DNA from: Prevotellaceae bacterium
GTDB taxonomy: Bacteria; Bacteroidota; Bacteroidia; Bacteroidales; UBA932
Length of the DNA: 7,302 nucleotides
Direction of reading: 5' to 3'
Assembly (NCBI GenBank): GCA_031264875.1
Contig: JAISDK010000089.1
Location: 1 to 7,302, forward strand
The notes below the pieces were generated by a model, which ran no database searches, was not told the origin of the DNA, and saw nothing but the letters and a program-made list of their open reading frames with translations. A program made the translations under genes and the position numbers. Shown one piece after another: positions 1-5,532 of this stretch (position 1 is its first letter; the number at the start of each line of letters is the position of its first letter).

Positions 1-1
1 G

Positions 2-47
2 CTTAACTTGATGACATTGGCCTGGAGACCAATGTCGTCAAGTTAAG
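2..47. repeat. long hairpin, 19-bp arms
   Basis: Arms 2-20 and 29-47 pair over 19 bases with one mismatch (T/C, giving a G-U pair in one RNA strand), around an 8-base loop. The outer end reads CTTAACTTGA on both strands. There is no T-run on either side, so it is a poor terminator. Its loop region on the minus strand (GGTCTCCAGGCC) resembles the centre of the hairpin at 78-101. Confidence 0.75.
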
Positions 48-77
48 GATTAATGCTGTCGATTAAAGTCCTTCGCT

Positions 78-101
78 CGGCGTAGTCTCCAGACTACGTC
101 G
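78..101. repeat. hairpin centred on TCTCCAGA
   Basis: Arms 78-88 and 91-101 pair over 11 bases with one mismatch around a 2-base centre (core GTAGTCTCCAGACTAC). The left part recurs inside the PP2C gene at 3239-3262, so this is probably a dispersed repeat rather than a site specific to this locus. Confidence 0.65.
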
Positions 102-105
102 TGTT

Positions 106-126
106 AAAAGCAAGGCTCTGCCTTGC
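106..126 (-). terminator. candidate Rho-independent terminator
   Basis: On the minus strand a perfect 7-bp, GC-rich stem (GCAAGGC / GCCTTGC) with a 3-base loop is followed by TTTT. It is the best terminator-like structure downstream of the operon, about 770 bases after the kinase stop. If used, the transcript would include both tandem arrays. The T-run is short, so this is tentative. Confidence 0.4.
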
Positions 127-145
127 AAAGCCCAAAAACAAACGT

Positions 146-169
146 AAAAACGTGTTGCGCCACGTCTCT
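146..169 (-). terminator. weak second terminator-like hairpin
   Basis: On the minus strand ACGTG-GCGCAA-CACGT forms a 5-bp stem, extendable with A-U and G-U pairs, followed directly by TTTTT and a T-rich stretch. It lies just before the stronger candidate at 106-126 in the direction of operon transcription. The short stem makes it uncertain, and it may be just another intergenic repeat. Confidence 0.28.
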
Positions 170-229
170 ACTATTTATGCAGTACGCCTCATGTTAAATG
201 TTTTGTATTCGGCGCTCATTTTATTTTCT

Positions 230-649
230 TTAGTAATGTGTAAAAAATAAGATGGCAATTACATCCCGCAAACCTGTTTTATCAAAACGGCAATTGCCGT
301 TTTCATGAATTGACTCTGTGTTATCAAATCGGCAATTGCCGTTTTGATGAATTGACCCTGTTTTATCAAAACGGCAATTGCCGTTTTGTTGTCTTGACCC
401 TGTTTTGCCGAAACGGCAATTGCCGTTTTCATGAATCGACCGATTATGCCCTTCGGGCTTAAGCCCGAAGCATTTTTCCGATTGGTTTTGCCCTTCGGGC
501 TTAAGCCCAAAGCATTTTGCCGATTGGTTTTGCCCTTCGGGCAAGCATCCGAAGCATTTTTTCAGACCTGTTTTACCGAAAATAAATTCAGGTTTCCATA
601 AAGCCGGTTTCCCGTCCGGAATTTTTAGAGTAGAATAAAATCTTTCCAT
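230..649 (-). CDS. doubtful 139-aa repeat-encoded ORF inside inverted repeats
   Basis: This frame starts at an ATG inside the right inverted-repeat arm and stops at a TAA inside the left arm, so it fills the bounded segment exactly. The protein would be 14-residue repeats: three of a KCFGLKPEGQNQS type, then four of an NGNCRFDKTGSIH type, after a degenerate unit sharing FGKTG. It is Cys-, Asn- and Gly-rich with no known domain, signal peptide or membrane span. A second minus-strand frame is also open over 259-510, as expected for a repeat unit divisible by three, which weakens the case for coding. If translated it would be a small repetitive protein of unknown role. Confidence 0.22.
   Translation of the reverse strand: MERFYSTLKIPDGKPALWKPEFIFGKTGLKKCFGCLPEGQNQSAKCFGLKPEGQNQSEKCFGLKPEGHNRSIHENGNCRFGKTGSRQQNGNCRFDKTGSIHQNGNCRFDNTESIHENGNCRFDKTGLRDVIAILFFTHY
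275..604. repeat. 42-bp tandem array with two palindrome families (A x4, B x3, degenerate A)
   Basis: Four A units start at 275, 317, 359 and 401, exactly 42 bases apart. Each is centred on the palindrome ACGGCAATTGCCGT or a close variant; the third extends to 22 perfect bases at 367-388. Three B units follow, centred on CTTCGGGCTTAAGCCCGAAG (perfect at 451-470, variants at 493-512 and 535-554), again 42 apart. A degenerate A unit starts at 569, which is 4 x 42 after the fourth A unit. There are no unique spacers between units. Confidence 0.92.
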
Positions 650-667
650 TTTATTTTTTACACATTA

Positions 668-892
668 CTAAATAAATTTTAAACAGATTTTGTTATACTG
701 TTCGGAGCAGCGTTCCCCCGGCAATTGGTAGCGTTCCCCCAACGACTGGTAGCATTCCCCCAACGATTGGGAGCGTTCCCCCAACGACCGGTAGCGTTCC
801 CCCAACGATTGGGAGCGTTCCCCCCACTTGTCCGATATATCGGGAAATCGACTCATGAGCGTGTCCGGCACCTTATATACAGGAATCTCCAT
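668..892 (-). CDS. doubtful 74-aa ORF over the 21-bp repeat array
   Basis: An ATG one base after the kinase stop opens a 74-codon frame. About 22 ordinary residues (ending PDISDKWGER) are followed by a seven-residue repeat of the type SLGERYQ and a short tail. The frame ends in a TAG inside the right inverted-repeat arm. Its position suggests a last operon gene, but the repeat length (21) is a multiple of three, so frames stay open by construction, and the plus strand is open over the same array too. There is no recognisable domain or leader signal. I think it is more likely repeat DNA than a gene. Confidence 0.22.
   Translation of the reverse strand: MEIPVYKVPDTLMSRFPDISDKWGERSQSLGERYRSLGERSQSLGECYQSLGERYQLPGERCSEQYNKICLKFI
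710..825. repeat. 21-bp tandem array with 42-bp higher-order period
   Basis: Five full 21-base units (starts 710, 731, 752, 773, 794) and a partial sixth at 815 share the core GCGTTCCCCCAACGA. Alternate units are most alike: 731-772 and 773-814 match at 40 of 42 positions, so the array is also a 42-bp dimer repeat. Units at 752 and 794 contain a small hairpin, CCCAA-CGA-TTGGG. Confidence 0.93.
832..843. repeat. 12-bp perfect palindrome
   Basis: CCGATATATCGG reads the same on both strands. It lies between the kinase stop and the 21-bp array. It could be a protein-binding site or chance; nothing else supports either view. Confidence 0.35.
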
Positions 893-893
893 T

Positions 894-2204
894 TTACTGG
901 TATTTTTTCAAATTAGACATTTTTAACCAGCCATATTCTGTTAGTCCATACCCATTTTTAGTCATATAAACTTTTAAAAGATAATCAGGGTTGGAGTAAC
1001 AGTTTGTCTTTTTATAAGATTCGTAGCATCTTTCCACATAATAATAATCGACTTTTGAAGTTGTTTTATACAAAATCGGTGATTGGTCTTTCAGTTTACT
1101 GTTTTCAGTTGTTAGAGCGCTAATTTCTTTTTCAAGTGAGGAAACTTTTTTATTTTTTTCATCCAAATTCCGGTTAAGCGATGAAATTTTAGTATCCTTA
1201 TAATCCAAATCCTCTGACAAACCGCCAATAACGCCAAACAGCACAAAATTGAGAAGCAGTCCGAAAATCAACAGGACAATCCACGCAGTCTTGTTCTTCC
1301 GCCTGCTTTTTTCAACAGTTTTCAGTTGTTTTTGAACGGTATTCAACTGTTCCTGCAATGAATTTGGACTGCCGTTGTCCGGTTCCTTTATCAATTTCGA
1401 CAAATGCGTTTTAAACTCCGCACACGAGCGGAAACGTTTAGTCATATCCTTGGCGGTCGCCATGTCCAGAATCCGCTGAATGTCTTTCGACAGGCTGGCG
1501 TTGAAATCAAGGGCTTTGGGAAACGGTTTGCTGATAATGGCAATCCGGGTTTTGATGTCGTTGGATTCTTCCTTTACGGCATGCTGTCCGGTGAGCATGT
1601 AGAACAGCACACAGCCGAGCGAATATATGTCGGAACGGTGGTCGATGCTCAGTCCTTCCGCCTGTTCGGGACTCATGTAGCCGACTGTGCCGATGGTCAT
1701 GCCGAAAGTGGTGGTAAGCCCGCTGCCGCTGCTTGTGCGTTTCATGTCCTTGGCAATGCCAAAATCAAGCAGGCAGGGACTGCCGCCGGGACGAATCATG
1801 ATGTTGTTCGGCTTGATGTCGCGGTGTACATATCCCTTTTCATGCGCGTATTCCAGCGCCGAAAGAATATCAACAAACAGAAGAACAGCTTCCCTTTCGG
1901 ACAGCACACCTCTTCGTTTTACATACTGCTCTATTGTTTCGCCTTCTACGTATTCCATGACCAAATACAAATTGCCGCAATCTTCAAACAAAGCGTACAT
2001 CTTCACAATGAACTGGTGTTCCAGCTGACTCAAAATCTTTACTTCCTGATGAAAACGCTGGCACAAATGCGGGTCGCTTACATACTGCGCCAGCATTTCC
2101 TTGATGGCAACCCTGTTTCCATTCGGATCGGTTCCACTGTAAACCTGACCCATGCCGCCACGACCTATCGGCTTGTCATGTACGTTGTATATTGAAATCT
2201 TCAT
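894..2204 (-). CDS. membrane Ser/Thr protein kinase (Hanks type) with coiled coil and outer domain
   Basis: Probably the active kinase of the operon. The catalytic domain (about 6-272) is complete: GRGGMGQVY (14-22), Lys35, helix-C Glu54, HRDIKPNN (Asp129, Asn134), DFG (147-149), a Thr-rich activation loop (Thr164-166, Thr170, Thr173) suited to autophosphorylation, SPE (178-180) and Asp192. Residues about 282-303 look coiled coil (LQEQLNTVQKQL), followed by a basic stop (KSRRKNK) and one membrane span at about 307-329. Outside, 331-373 is a second heptad-like stretch, then a small domain (376-436) with a possible disulfide pair (Cys393, Cys402) and an ending (YGWLKMSNL) that recalls bacterial SH3-like domains. 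PASTA repeats, common in Gram-positive kinases, are absent. The coiled coils suggest dimerisation. Last confident gene of the operon; its ATG overlaps the previous TGA. Confidence 0.93.
   Translation of the reverse strand: MKISIYNVHDKPIGRGGMGQVYSGTDPNGNRVAIKEMLAQYVSDPHLCQRFHQEVKILSQLEHQFIVKMYALFEDCGNLYLVMEYVEGETIEQYVKRRGVLSEREAVLLFVDILSALEYAHEKGYVHRDIKPNNIMIRPGGSPCLLDFGIAKDMKRTSSGSGLTTTFGMTIGTVGYMSPEQAEGLSIDHRSDIYSLGCVLFYMLTGQHAVKEESNDIKTRIAIISKPFPKALDFNASLSKDIQRILDMATAKDMTKRFRSCAEFKTHLSKLIKEPDNGSPNSLQEQLNTVQKQLKTVEKSRRKNKTAWIVLLIFGLLLNFVLFGVIGGLSEDLDYKDTKISSLNRNLDEKNKKVSSLEKEISALTTENSKLKDQSPILYKTTSKVDYYYVERCYESYKKTNCYSNPDYLLKVYMTKNGYGLTEYGWLKMSNLKKYQ
2201..2204 (-). other. ATGA stop/start overlap between the two kinase genes
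   Basis: The TGA of the degenerate kinase (2201-2203) and the ATG of the membrane kinase (2202-2204) share bases, giving ATGA on the minus strand. The upstream sequence is a run of A/T inside the last codons and holds no Shine-Dalgarno motif. Such overlaps are typical of translational coupling, which would keep the two kinase products in a fixed ratio. Confidence 0.85.
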
Positions 2205-3130
2205 TTTTTAATAATATTGTTTATATACTGCTTTAACTTTTGATATACTTCTTTCCACCAGCCAGTTTCATCCTGTTTGTGTATCACTCCTGACAATTCC
2301 GTTTCAAACTCCGCGCACGAGCGGAAACGCTTTGTCATGTCTCTGGCGGTTGCCCTGTCCAGAATCTGCTGGATGTGTTGGGACAGATTCGGGTTAAAAT
2401 CCCGGACCTTGGGAAAGTCGCTATTACAAATATTATAAATAATGCTCACCCGTGTGGCATAGTCGTCGGATTGCTTTTGTATGGGGTGCTGTCCGGCAAG
2501 CATGTAGAACAGCACACAGCCCAGCGAATATATGTCGGAACGGTTGTCTGTATTCAGTCCTGATGCCTGTTCCGGACTCATATAGTTGACAGCGCCAGGA
2601 GTGATCCATGAAATGTCGGAATCAGAAATACCCCTTGAAATATCAGCGATATACCTTGCAATACAGAAATCAAGCAGGCAGGGACTGCCGTCGGGGCGAA
2701 TCATGATGTTGCCCGGCTTGATGTCTCGGTGAAGGTAGCCTTTTGAGTGCGCATAATTCAAAGCCGAAAGAATATCAAGAATCAGATGTATGGCTTCGCT
2801 TTCAGGAATTGCTCCCCGCCGTTTCACATACTGCTCTACTGTTTCGCCTTCAATATATTCCATGACTAAATACAGCCTGTCACGCTCTTCAAACGAAGCG
2901 TACGTTTTTGCAATGAACGGGTGCTGATTCAGCATGTGAATTCCATCATGGATACACCCATGGAAATGCCGGCTCCGATGCGGATCGCTTAGATACTCTG
3001 TTACATGCCGATCCAATATTTCCTTGATGGCAACTTTGTTGCCCTGCGGATCGGTTCCCGGATAGACCTGACCTATGCTGCCGCGACCAATGGGTGTGTC
3101 CTGTACATTGTATATTGAAATCTTTCCCAT
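2201..3130 (-). CDS. Ser/Thr kinase-like protein with degenerate catalytic motifs (DFC), possible pseudokinase
   Basis: A 309-residue soluble Hanks-type kinase fold, paralogous to the next gene. Present: glycine loop (GRGSIGQVY, 15-23), Lys36 (VAIKEI), HRDIKPGN (Asp136, Asn141), SPE (185-187), and Asp199 (RSDIYSLG). Changed: the DFG motif reads DFC (Asp154-Phe155-Cys156); the helix-C region (55-72) has no glutamate where the paralogue has Glu54 (HQEVKIL) and appears two residues longer; and the activation-segment sequence GTVGYMSPE becomes GAVNYMSPE, losing the conserved Thr. The metal Asp, ATP Lys and catalytic Asp remain, so weak activity or an ATP-binding allosteric role is possible. Unlike its neighbour it has no membrane span and ends in a short amphipathic Lys-rich tail (288-309). 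It lies 10 bases after the PP2C gene; its TGA stop overlaps the next ATG. A regulator of the neighbouring kinase is a reasonable guess, not shown. Confidence 0.9.
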   Translation of the reverse strand: MGKISIYNVQDTPIGRGSIGQVYPGTDPQGNKVAIKEILDRHVTEYLSDPHRSRHFHGCIHDGIHMLNQHPFIAKTYASFEERDRLYLVMEYIEGETVEQYVKRRGAIPESEAIHLILDILSALNYAHSKGYLHRDIKPGNIMIRPDGSPCLLDFCIARYIADISRGISDSDISWITPGAVNYMSPEQASGLNTDNRSDIYSLGCVLFYMLAGQHPIQKQSDDYATRVSIIYNICNSDFPKVRDFNPNLSQHIQQILDRATARDMTKRFRSCAEFETELSGVIHKQDETGWWKEVYQKLKQYINNIIKK

Positions 3131-3140
3131 ATCGAATCAA

Positions 3141-4895
3141 TTATATAATTTGATCTGCAGGATTCCGGAGACAGCTGTGTTCATTGTCCCAATCCTGTAA
3201 ATCCTTTAATCCTGTAAATCTTGATTCAGACAAATATCCTCCGCCCGGCGCAGTCTCCAGACATGAAAACGTGTCGAGTGAGTCAGAATCGGATTTGAAT
3301 ATACCTGTATCGGATCCTTCTTTGTCCTTTTTATCGGGTTTCTTTGCCTCCAGTTTTCTCAACTGCAGTGTTATGTGATAAATTTTTCCGTTGACGCCTT
3401 CGCCCGTAAACGTAACTTCCGGTGGCGGCGTTTCGCCCTTTATCCACATGATATTGACACTGTCGTTTATGACAGTTCCGATTACTTTTATTACTGCCGT
3501 ATCCGAGAAGGAAGTCATTGTACTGCCATCTTTTAATTTTAACCTGACTTTTTCTGCTTCCTTAAAATTGGTAAAAGTTATTTCCCGCGGTATCGCCAAT
3601 TCCATCCATATAGTATCGCTCACAATTCTAATAGGAATGCTTTCAGTTTTGCCAGAGGGAGTGGGAGTGGGATTGGGAGTGATCTCTAGTTTTTTCTCTG
3701 CGGGACGTTTTACATGAACTGTGATGAGATAATCCACACTGTCGGAAGGACACGTCATTGTGAAGCTTGTCTCAAAAAAATCTTTTTCCGTCCATTTAAA
3801 GGAAACGCTTGCGGAACTGTTATCAAAGCCTTTAACCCCTTCAACCCTCAAATATTCTCTGAAAACGGAATCTACTTCCGCAGTTTTTACGGGAACTTCC
3901 AGCGAAATCCATTTCTCGGACTTATATTCGGCGGAATCTTTCAGAGTAAAAGATTTAAAGGTCTTTAAAGTCTTGGAATATTGCTGAGGCTGAGGCTGCG
4001 GATCCCCTTTTCCTCCTGCAAGAAAATACCACGCCAATCCGCCCAATACCGCAAGCGTGGGCAGGAGATACATCAGCATTTTTTTTCGTTTCGCCGGCTT
4101 TTTGCCGCTACCGCCGCCTATTTGCTGAGCGCCAAGTGCAAATTCTACCAGTTCAACCGTAATGTTATCTATCCCGCCATTGCTGTTAGCCATTTTTACC
4201 AGAGTTTCCGTCCGCTGCTGAATGGGGATTTCGTGCTTGCTTACTATGCGCTGAATATGTTCGTCGCCGACCATTCCCGTCAAGCCGTCGGAACAAAGCA
4301 GGAAGCAGTTGCCCGATTCCGGCTCTATCGGCGTTGTGCATACCGTCGGCGGCTGCATGTTCGGCAAGCCCAGGGCGTTGGTGATTTCGTTTTTGCGCGG
4401 ATGGTGTTCCGCCTGCTCTTTGGTAATCTGCCCGGCGTCAACCAGCGACTGTACAAACGAATGGTCTTTGGTGAGCTGCGTGATGCGGCGGCTGGCAACG
4501 ATATAAATCCGGCTGTCGCCAACATGTCCGTAATACGCTTTGCCGTCGCCTGTTACAGCGAGCATTACGCATGTCGAACCCATCCCCGAAAGTTCGGGCT
4601 GGCGGCGGGTTTTGTCGAGTATTGCAGTATTGGCGAAGATAATGGCGTTGTGTATTGCCTCGCGCGGGTCAAGCGTAATATTGTTGAGCAGGAAATCCCT
4701 GATTGCCTCTGTTGCCGTCTGCGAAGCGACCTGCCCGCCGACGTGTCCGCCCATGCCGTCGCAGACCGCAAAGACTTTCATGCTGGAAGTTTCGAACACC
4801 GTCATGCTATCCTCGTTTGCCTTGCGCACTCGTCCCGTATTACTGTCCGCGCCGACGAGCAGGAAATTGAAATTTGAATCCGTATTCTGTTTCAT
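3141..4895 (-). CDS. PP2C-family Ser/Thr phosphatase with TM span and duplicated extracytoplasmic domain
   Basis: Metal-dependent phosphatase expected to reverse the action of the cluster's kinase. The catalytic domain (about 10-252) has all the usual motifs: RxxNED (Arg24, Asn27-Asp29), CDGMGGH (Asp46-Gly47), GHVGDSR (Asp127), CSDGL (Asp203) and DNITV (Asp243). After a Lys/Arg-rich stop (KKPAKRKK) comes one membrane span at about 273-294, then roughly 290 residues outside. That part seems to hold two similar beta-rich units (about 316-397 and 418-516) with matching starts (WISLEVPV / WMELAIPR) and ends (YLITVHVK / YHITLQLR), joined by a Pro/Thr linker. At 584 residues it is over twice the length of a minimal bacterial PP2C. 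The last roughly 40 residues are encoded by repeat-like DNA (3191-3262) and are probably not ancestral. It starts 6 bases after the FHA gene stop; the kinase-like gene follows after 10 bases. Confidence 0.92.
   Translation of the reverse strand: MKQNTDSNFNFLLVGADSNTGRVRKANEDSMTVFETSSMKVFAVCDGMGGHVGGQVASQTATEAIRDFLLNNITLDPREAIHNAIIFANTAILDKTRRQPELSGMGSTCVMLAVTGDGKAYYGHVGDSRIYIVASRRITQLTKDHSFVQSLVDAGQITKEQAEHHPRKNEITNALGLPNMQPPTVCTTPIEPESGNCFLLCSDGLTGMVGDEHIQRIVSKHEIPIQQRTETLVKMANSNGGIDNITVELVEFALGAQQIGGGSGKKPAKRKKMLMYLLPTLAVLGGLAWYFLAGGKGDPQPQPQQYSKTLKTFKSFTLKDSAEYKSEKWISLEVPVKTAEVDSVFREYLRVEGVKGFDNSSASVSFKWTEKDFFETSFTMTCPSDSVDYLITVHVKRPAEKKLEITPNPTPTPSGKTESIPIRIVSDTIWMELAIPREITFTNFKEAEKVRLKLKDGSTMTSFSDTAVIKVIGTVINDSVNIMWIKGETPPPEVTFTGEGVNGKIYHITLQLRKLEAKKPDKKDKEGSDTGIFKSDSDSLDTFSCLETAPGGGYLSESRFTGLKDLQDWDNEHSCLRNPADQII
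3191..3262. repeat. dispersed-repeat fragment inside the 3' end of the PP2C gene
   Basis: AATCCTGTAAATC occurs twice with a 17-base period (3191-3203, 3208-3220). It is followed at 3239-3262 by a 24-base stretch matching the intergenic sequence 71-94 at 21 positions, ending in AGTCTCCAGAC in both copies. One copy is intergenic and the other encodes the last residues of the phosphatase, which suggests an intergenic repeat has been captured by the coding frame. The AATCCTGTAAATCC style of repeat is one I associate with Bacteroidota intergenic DNA. Confidence 0.6.
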
Positions 4896-4901
4896 CGTTT
4901 T

Positions 4902-5501
4902 TTACTGTATTTGTGGAATTGCAATAAAAATAAATTTTGTTGATCCGATACGGATTACGTCGAAAGTTTTGAGTTCGCCTTCGTCGGTAAGCGCTTCGTT
5001 TACAAATGTTCCGTTGCTCGACTGCTCGTCCTTGAACTTGAATTTTCCGTCTGCTATTCGATAGAGAATGGAAAAATGCCTGCCCGAAACCTGAAAATCG
5101 CCTGGAATGCTTATATCGGAGCTTGCATCGCGCCCGATGTAATTCCGTCCCTCGTAAATGTGAAACACCTGCCCGGTCGGCTGGACGCTGTATGTAACGA
5201 GCAAGCCCATAATCCTTTTTCCCGAAAGTGTTCCCGCTCCTCCGCCTGCGGGACGTATAACCGTACCGCCGCCAATGCCGCCGGAATTTCCTCCGACTGG
5301 AACGGTTGGCATGCCTCTGCCGATAGTTTCACCGACAGTTCCTCCGCCCTGATTTGCCTCGGTTTCGCCGAAATAGCCTTCGGTTTTGCCGCTGCCACAG
5401 TTATTGTCATTCACCACTGTCCCGCCGGGACAGAACGGACAGTTGTCGCCGTAAATGGCGGAATCATAAAAGTGTCCTTTACTGCATTTTTTCTTTGCCA
5501 T
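4902..5501 (-). CDS. zinc-ribbon FHA domain protein
   Basis: A 199-residue soluble protein, probably the cytoplasmic phosphothreonine reader of the cluster. Domains in order: a Cys/His head (Cys6, His10, Cys21, Cys24); a Gly-rich flexible linker at about 26-95 with three GGTV motifs (Thr28, Thr55, Thr80) and the sequence GETIG; then an FHA domain at about 98-197. The FHA core is canonical: Gly123-Arg124 (YIGRDASSDI), Ser139 and His142 (SGRH), and Asn163 (SSNGTFVN). There is no membrane segment. In characterised FHA regulators, Thr residues in an N-terminal tail are often phosphorylated by the partner kinase; the GGTV threonines are candidates by analogy only. The first 30 bases match gene 2 at 28 positions, which indicates duplication of the N-terminal module. 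The 31-base leader is A/T-rich without a Shine-Dalgarno motif. The PP2C gene starts 6 bases after its stop. Confidence 0.9.
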   Translation of the reverse strand: MAKKKCSKGHFYDSAIYGDNCPFCPGGTVVNDNNCGSGKTEGYFGETEANQGGGTVGETIGRGMPTVPVGGNSGGIGGGTVIRPAGGGAGTLSGKRIMGLLVTYSVQPTGQVFHIYEGRNYIGRDASSDISIPGDFQVSGRHFSILYRIADGKFKFKDEQSSNGTFVNEALTDEGELKTFDVIRIGSTKFIFIAIPQIQ

Positions 5502-5532
5502 GATTTTAATATTTATCTTATTCTTAATAATT

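Larger units (their letters stand above)
1..224. other. non-coding, hairpin-dense intergenic stretch
   Basis: No open frame of note on either strand. The first 170 bases hold four separate inverted repeats (2-47, 78-101, 110-126, 150-165). Bases 170-224 are A/T-rich and show nothing I can name. No tRNA-like fold or promoter is evident. Confidence 0.6.
225..676. repeat. inverted repeat pair bounding a roughly 450-bp segment
   Basis: Left arm 225-258 and right arm 643-676 are inverted copies: 22 bases are perfect (229-250 against 651-672; begins TTTAGTAATGTG), and the full 34-base arms match at 31 positions. Each arm carries an inward-facing ATGG just after the A/T-rich core (plus strand ATG at 252-254, minus strand ATG at 647-649). 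I found no obvious target-site duplication outside the arms and no transposase or recombinase inside. It could be a small non-autonomous mobile element or an invertible segment. Confidence 0.85.

Noticed and set aside
230..649. CRISPR-like array (regular palindromic repeats)
   Set aside because: Units are contiguous 42-bp tandem repeats with no unique spacers, two different palindrome families, and no cas gene nearby.
725..916. 63-codon plus-strand frame over the 21-bp array
   Set aside because: A repeat length divisible by three keeps frames open on both strands; it also runs into the 3' end of the kinase gene in antisense.
1404..2195. 263-codon plus-strand frame
   Set aside because: Antisense shadow of the membrane kinase catalytic domain, which has every expected motif.
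2201..3130. Degenerate kinase as a frameshifted pseudogene
   Set aside because: The frame is intact from start to stop with conserved motifs on both sides of the altered sites, and it is coupled to the next gene; the changes are substitutions and a small in-frame length difference.
3981..4877. 298-codon plus-strand frame
   Set aside because: Lies entirely antisense to the PP2C gene, whose motifs are clear; the antisense translation shows no recognisable domain.
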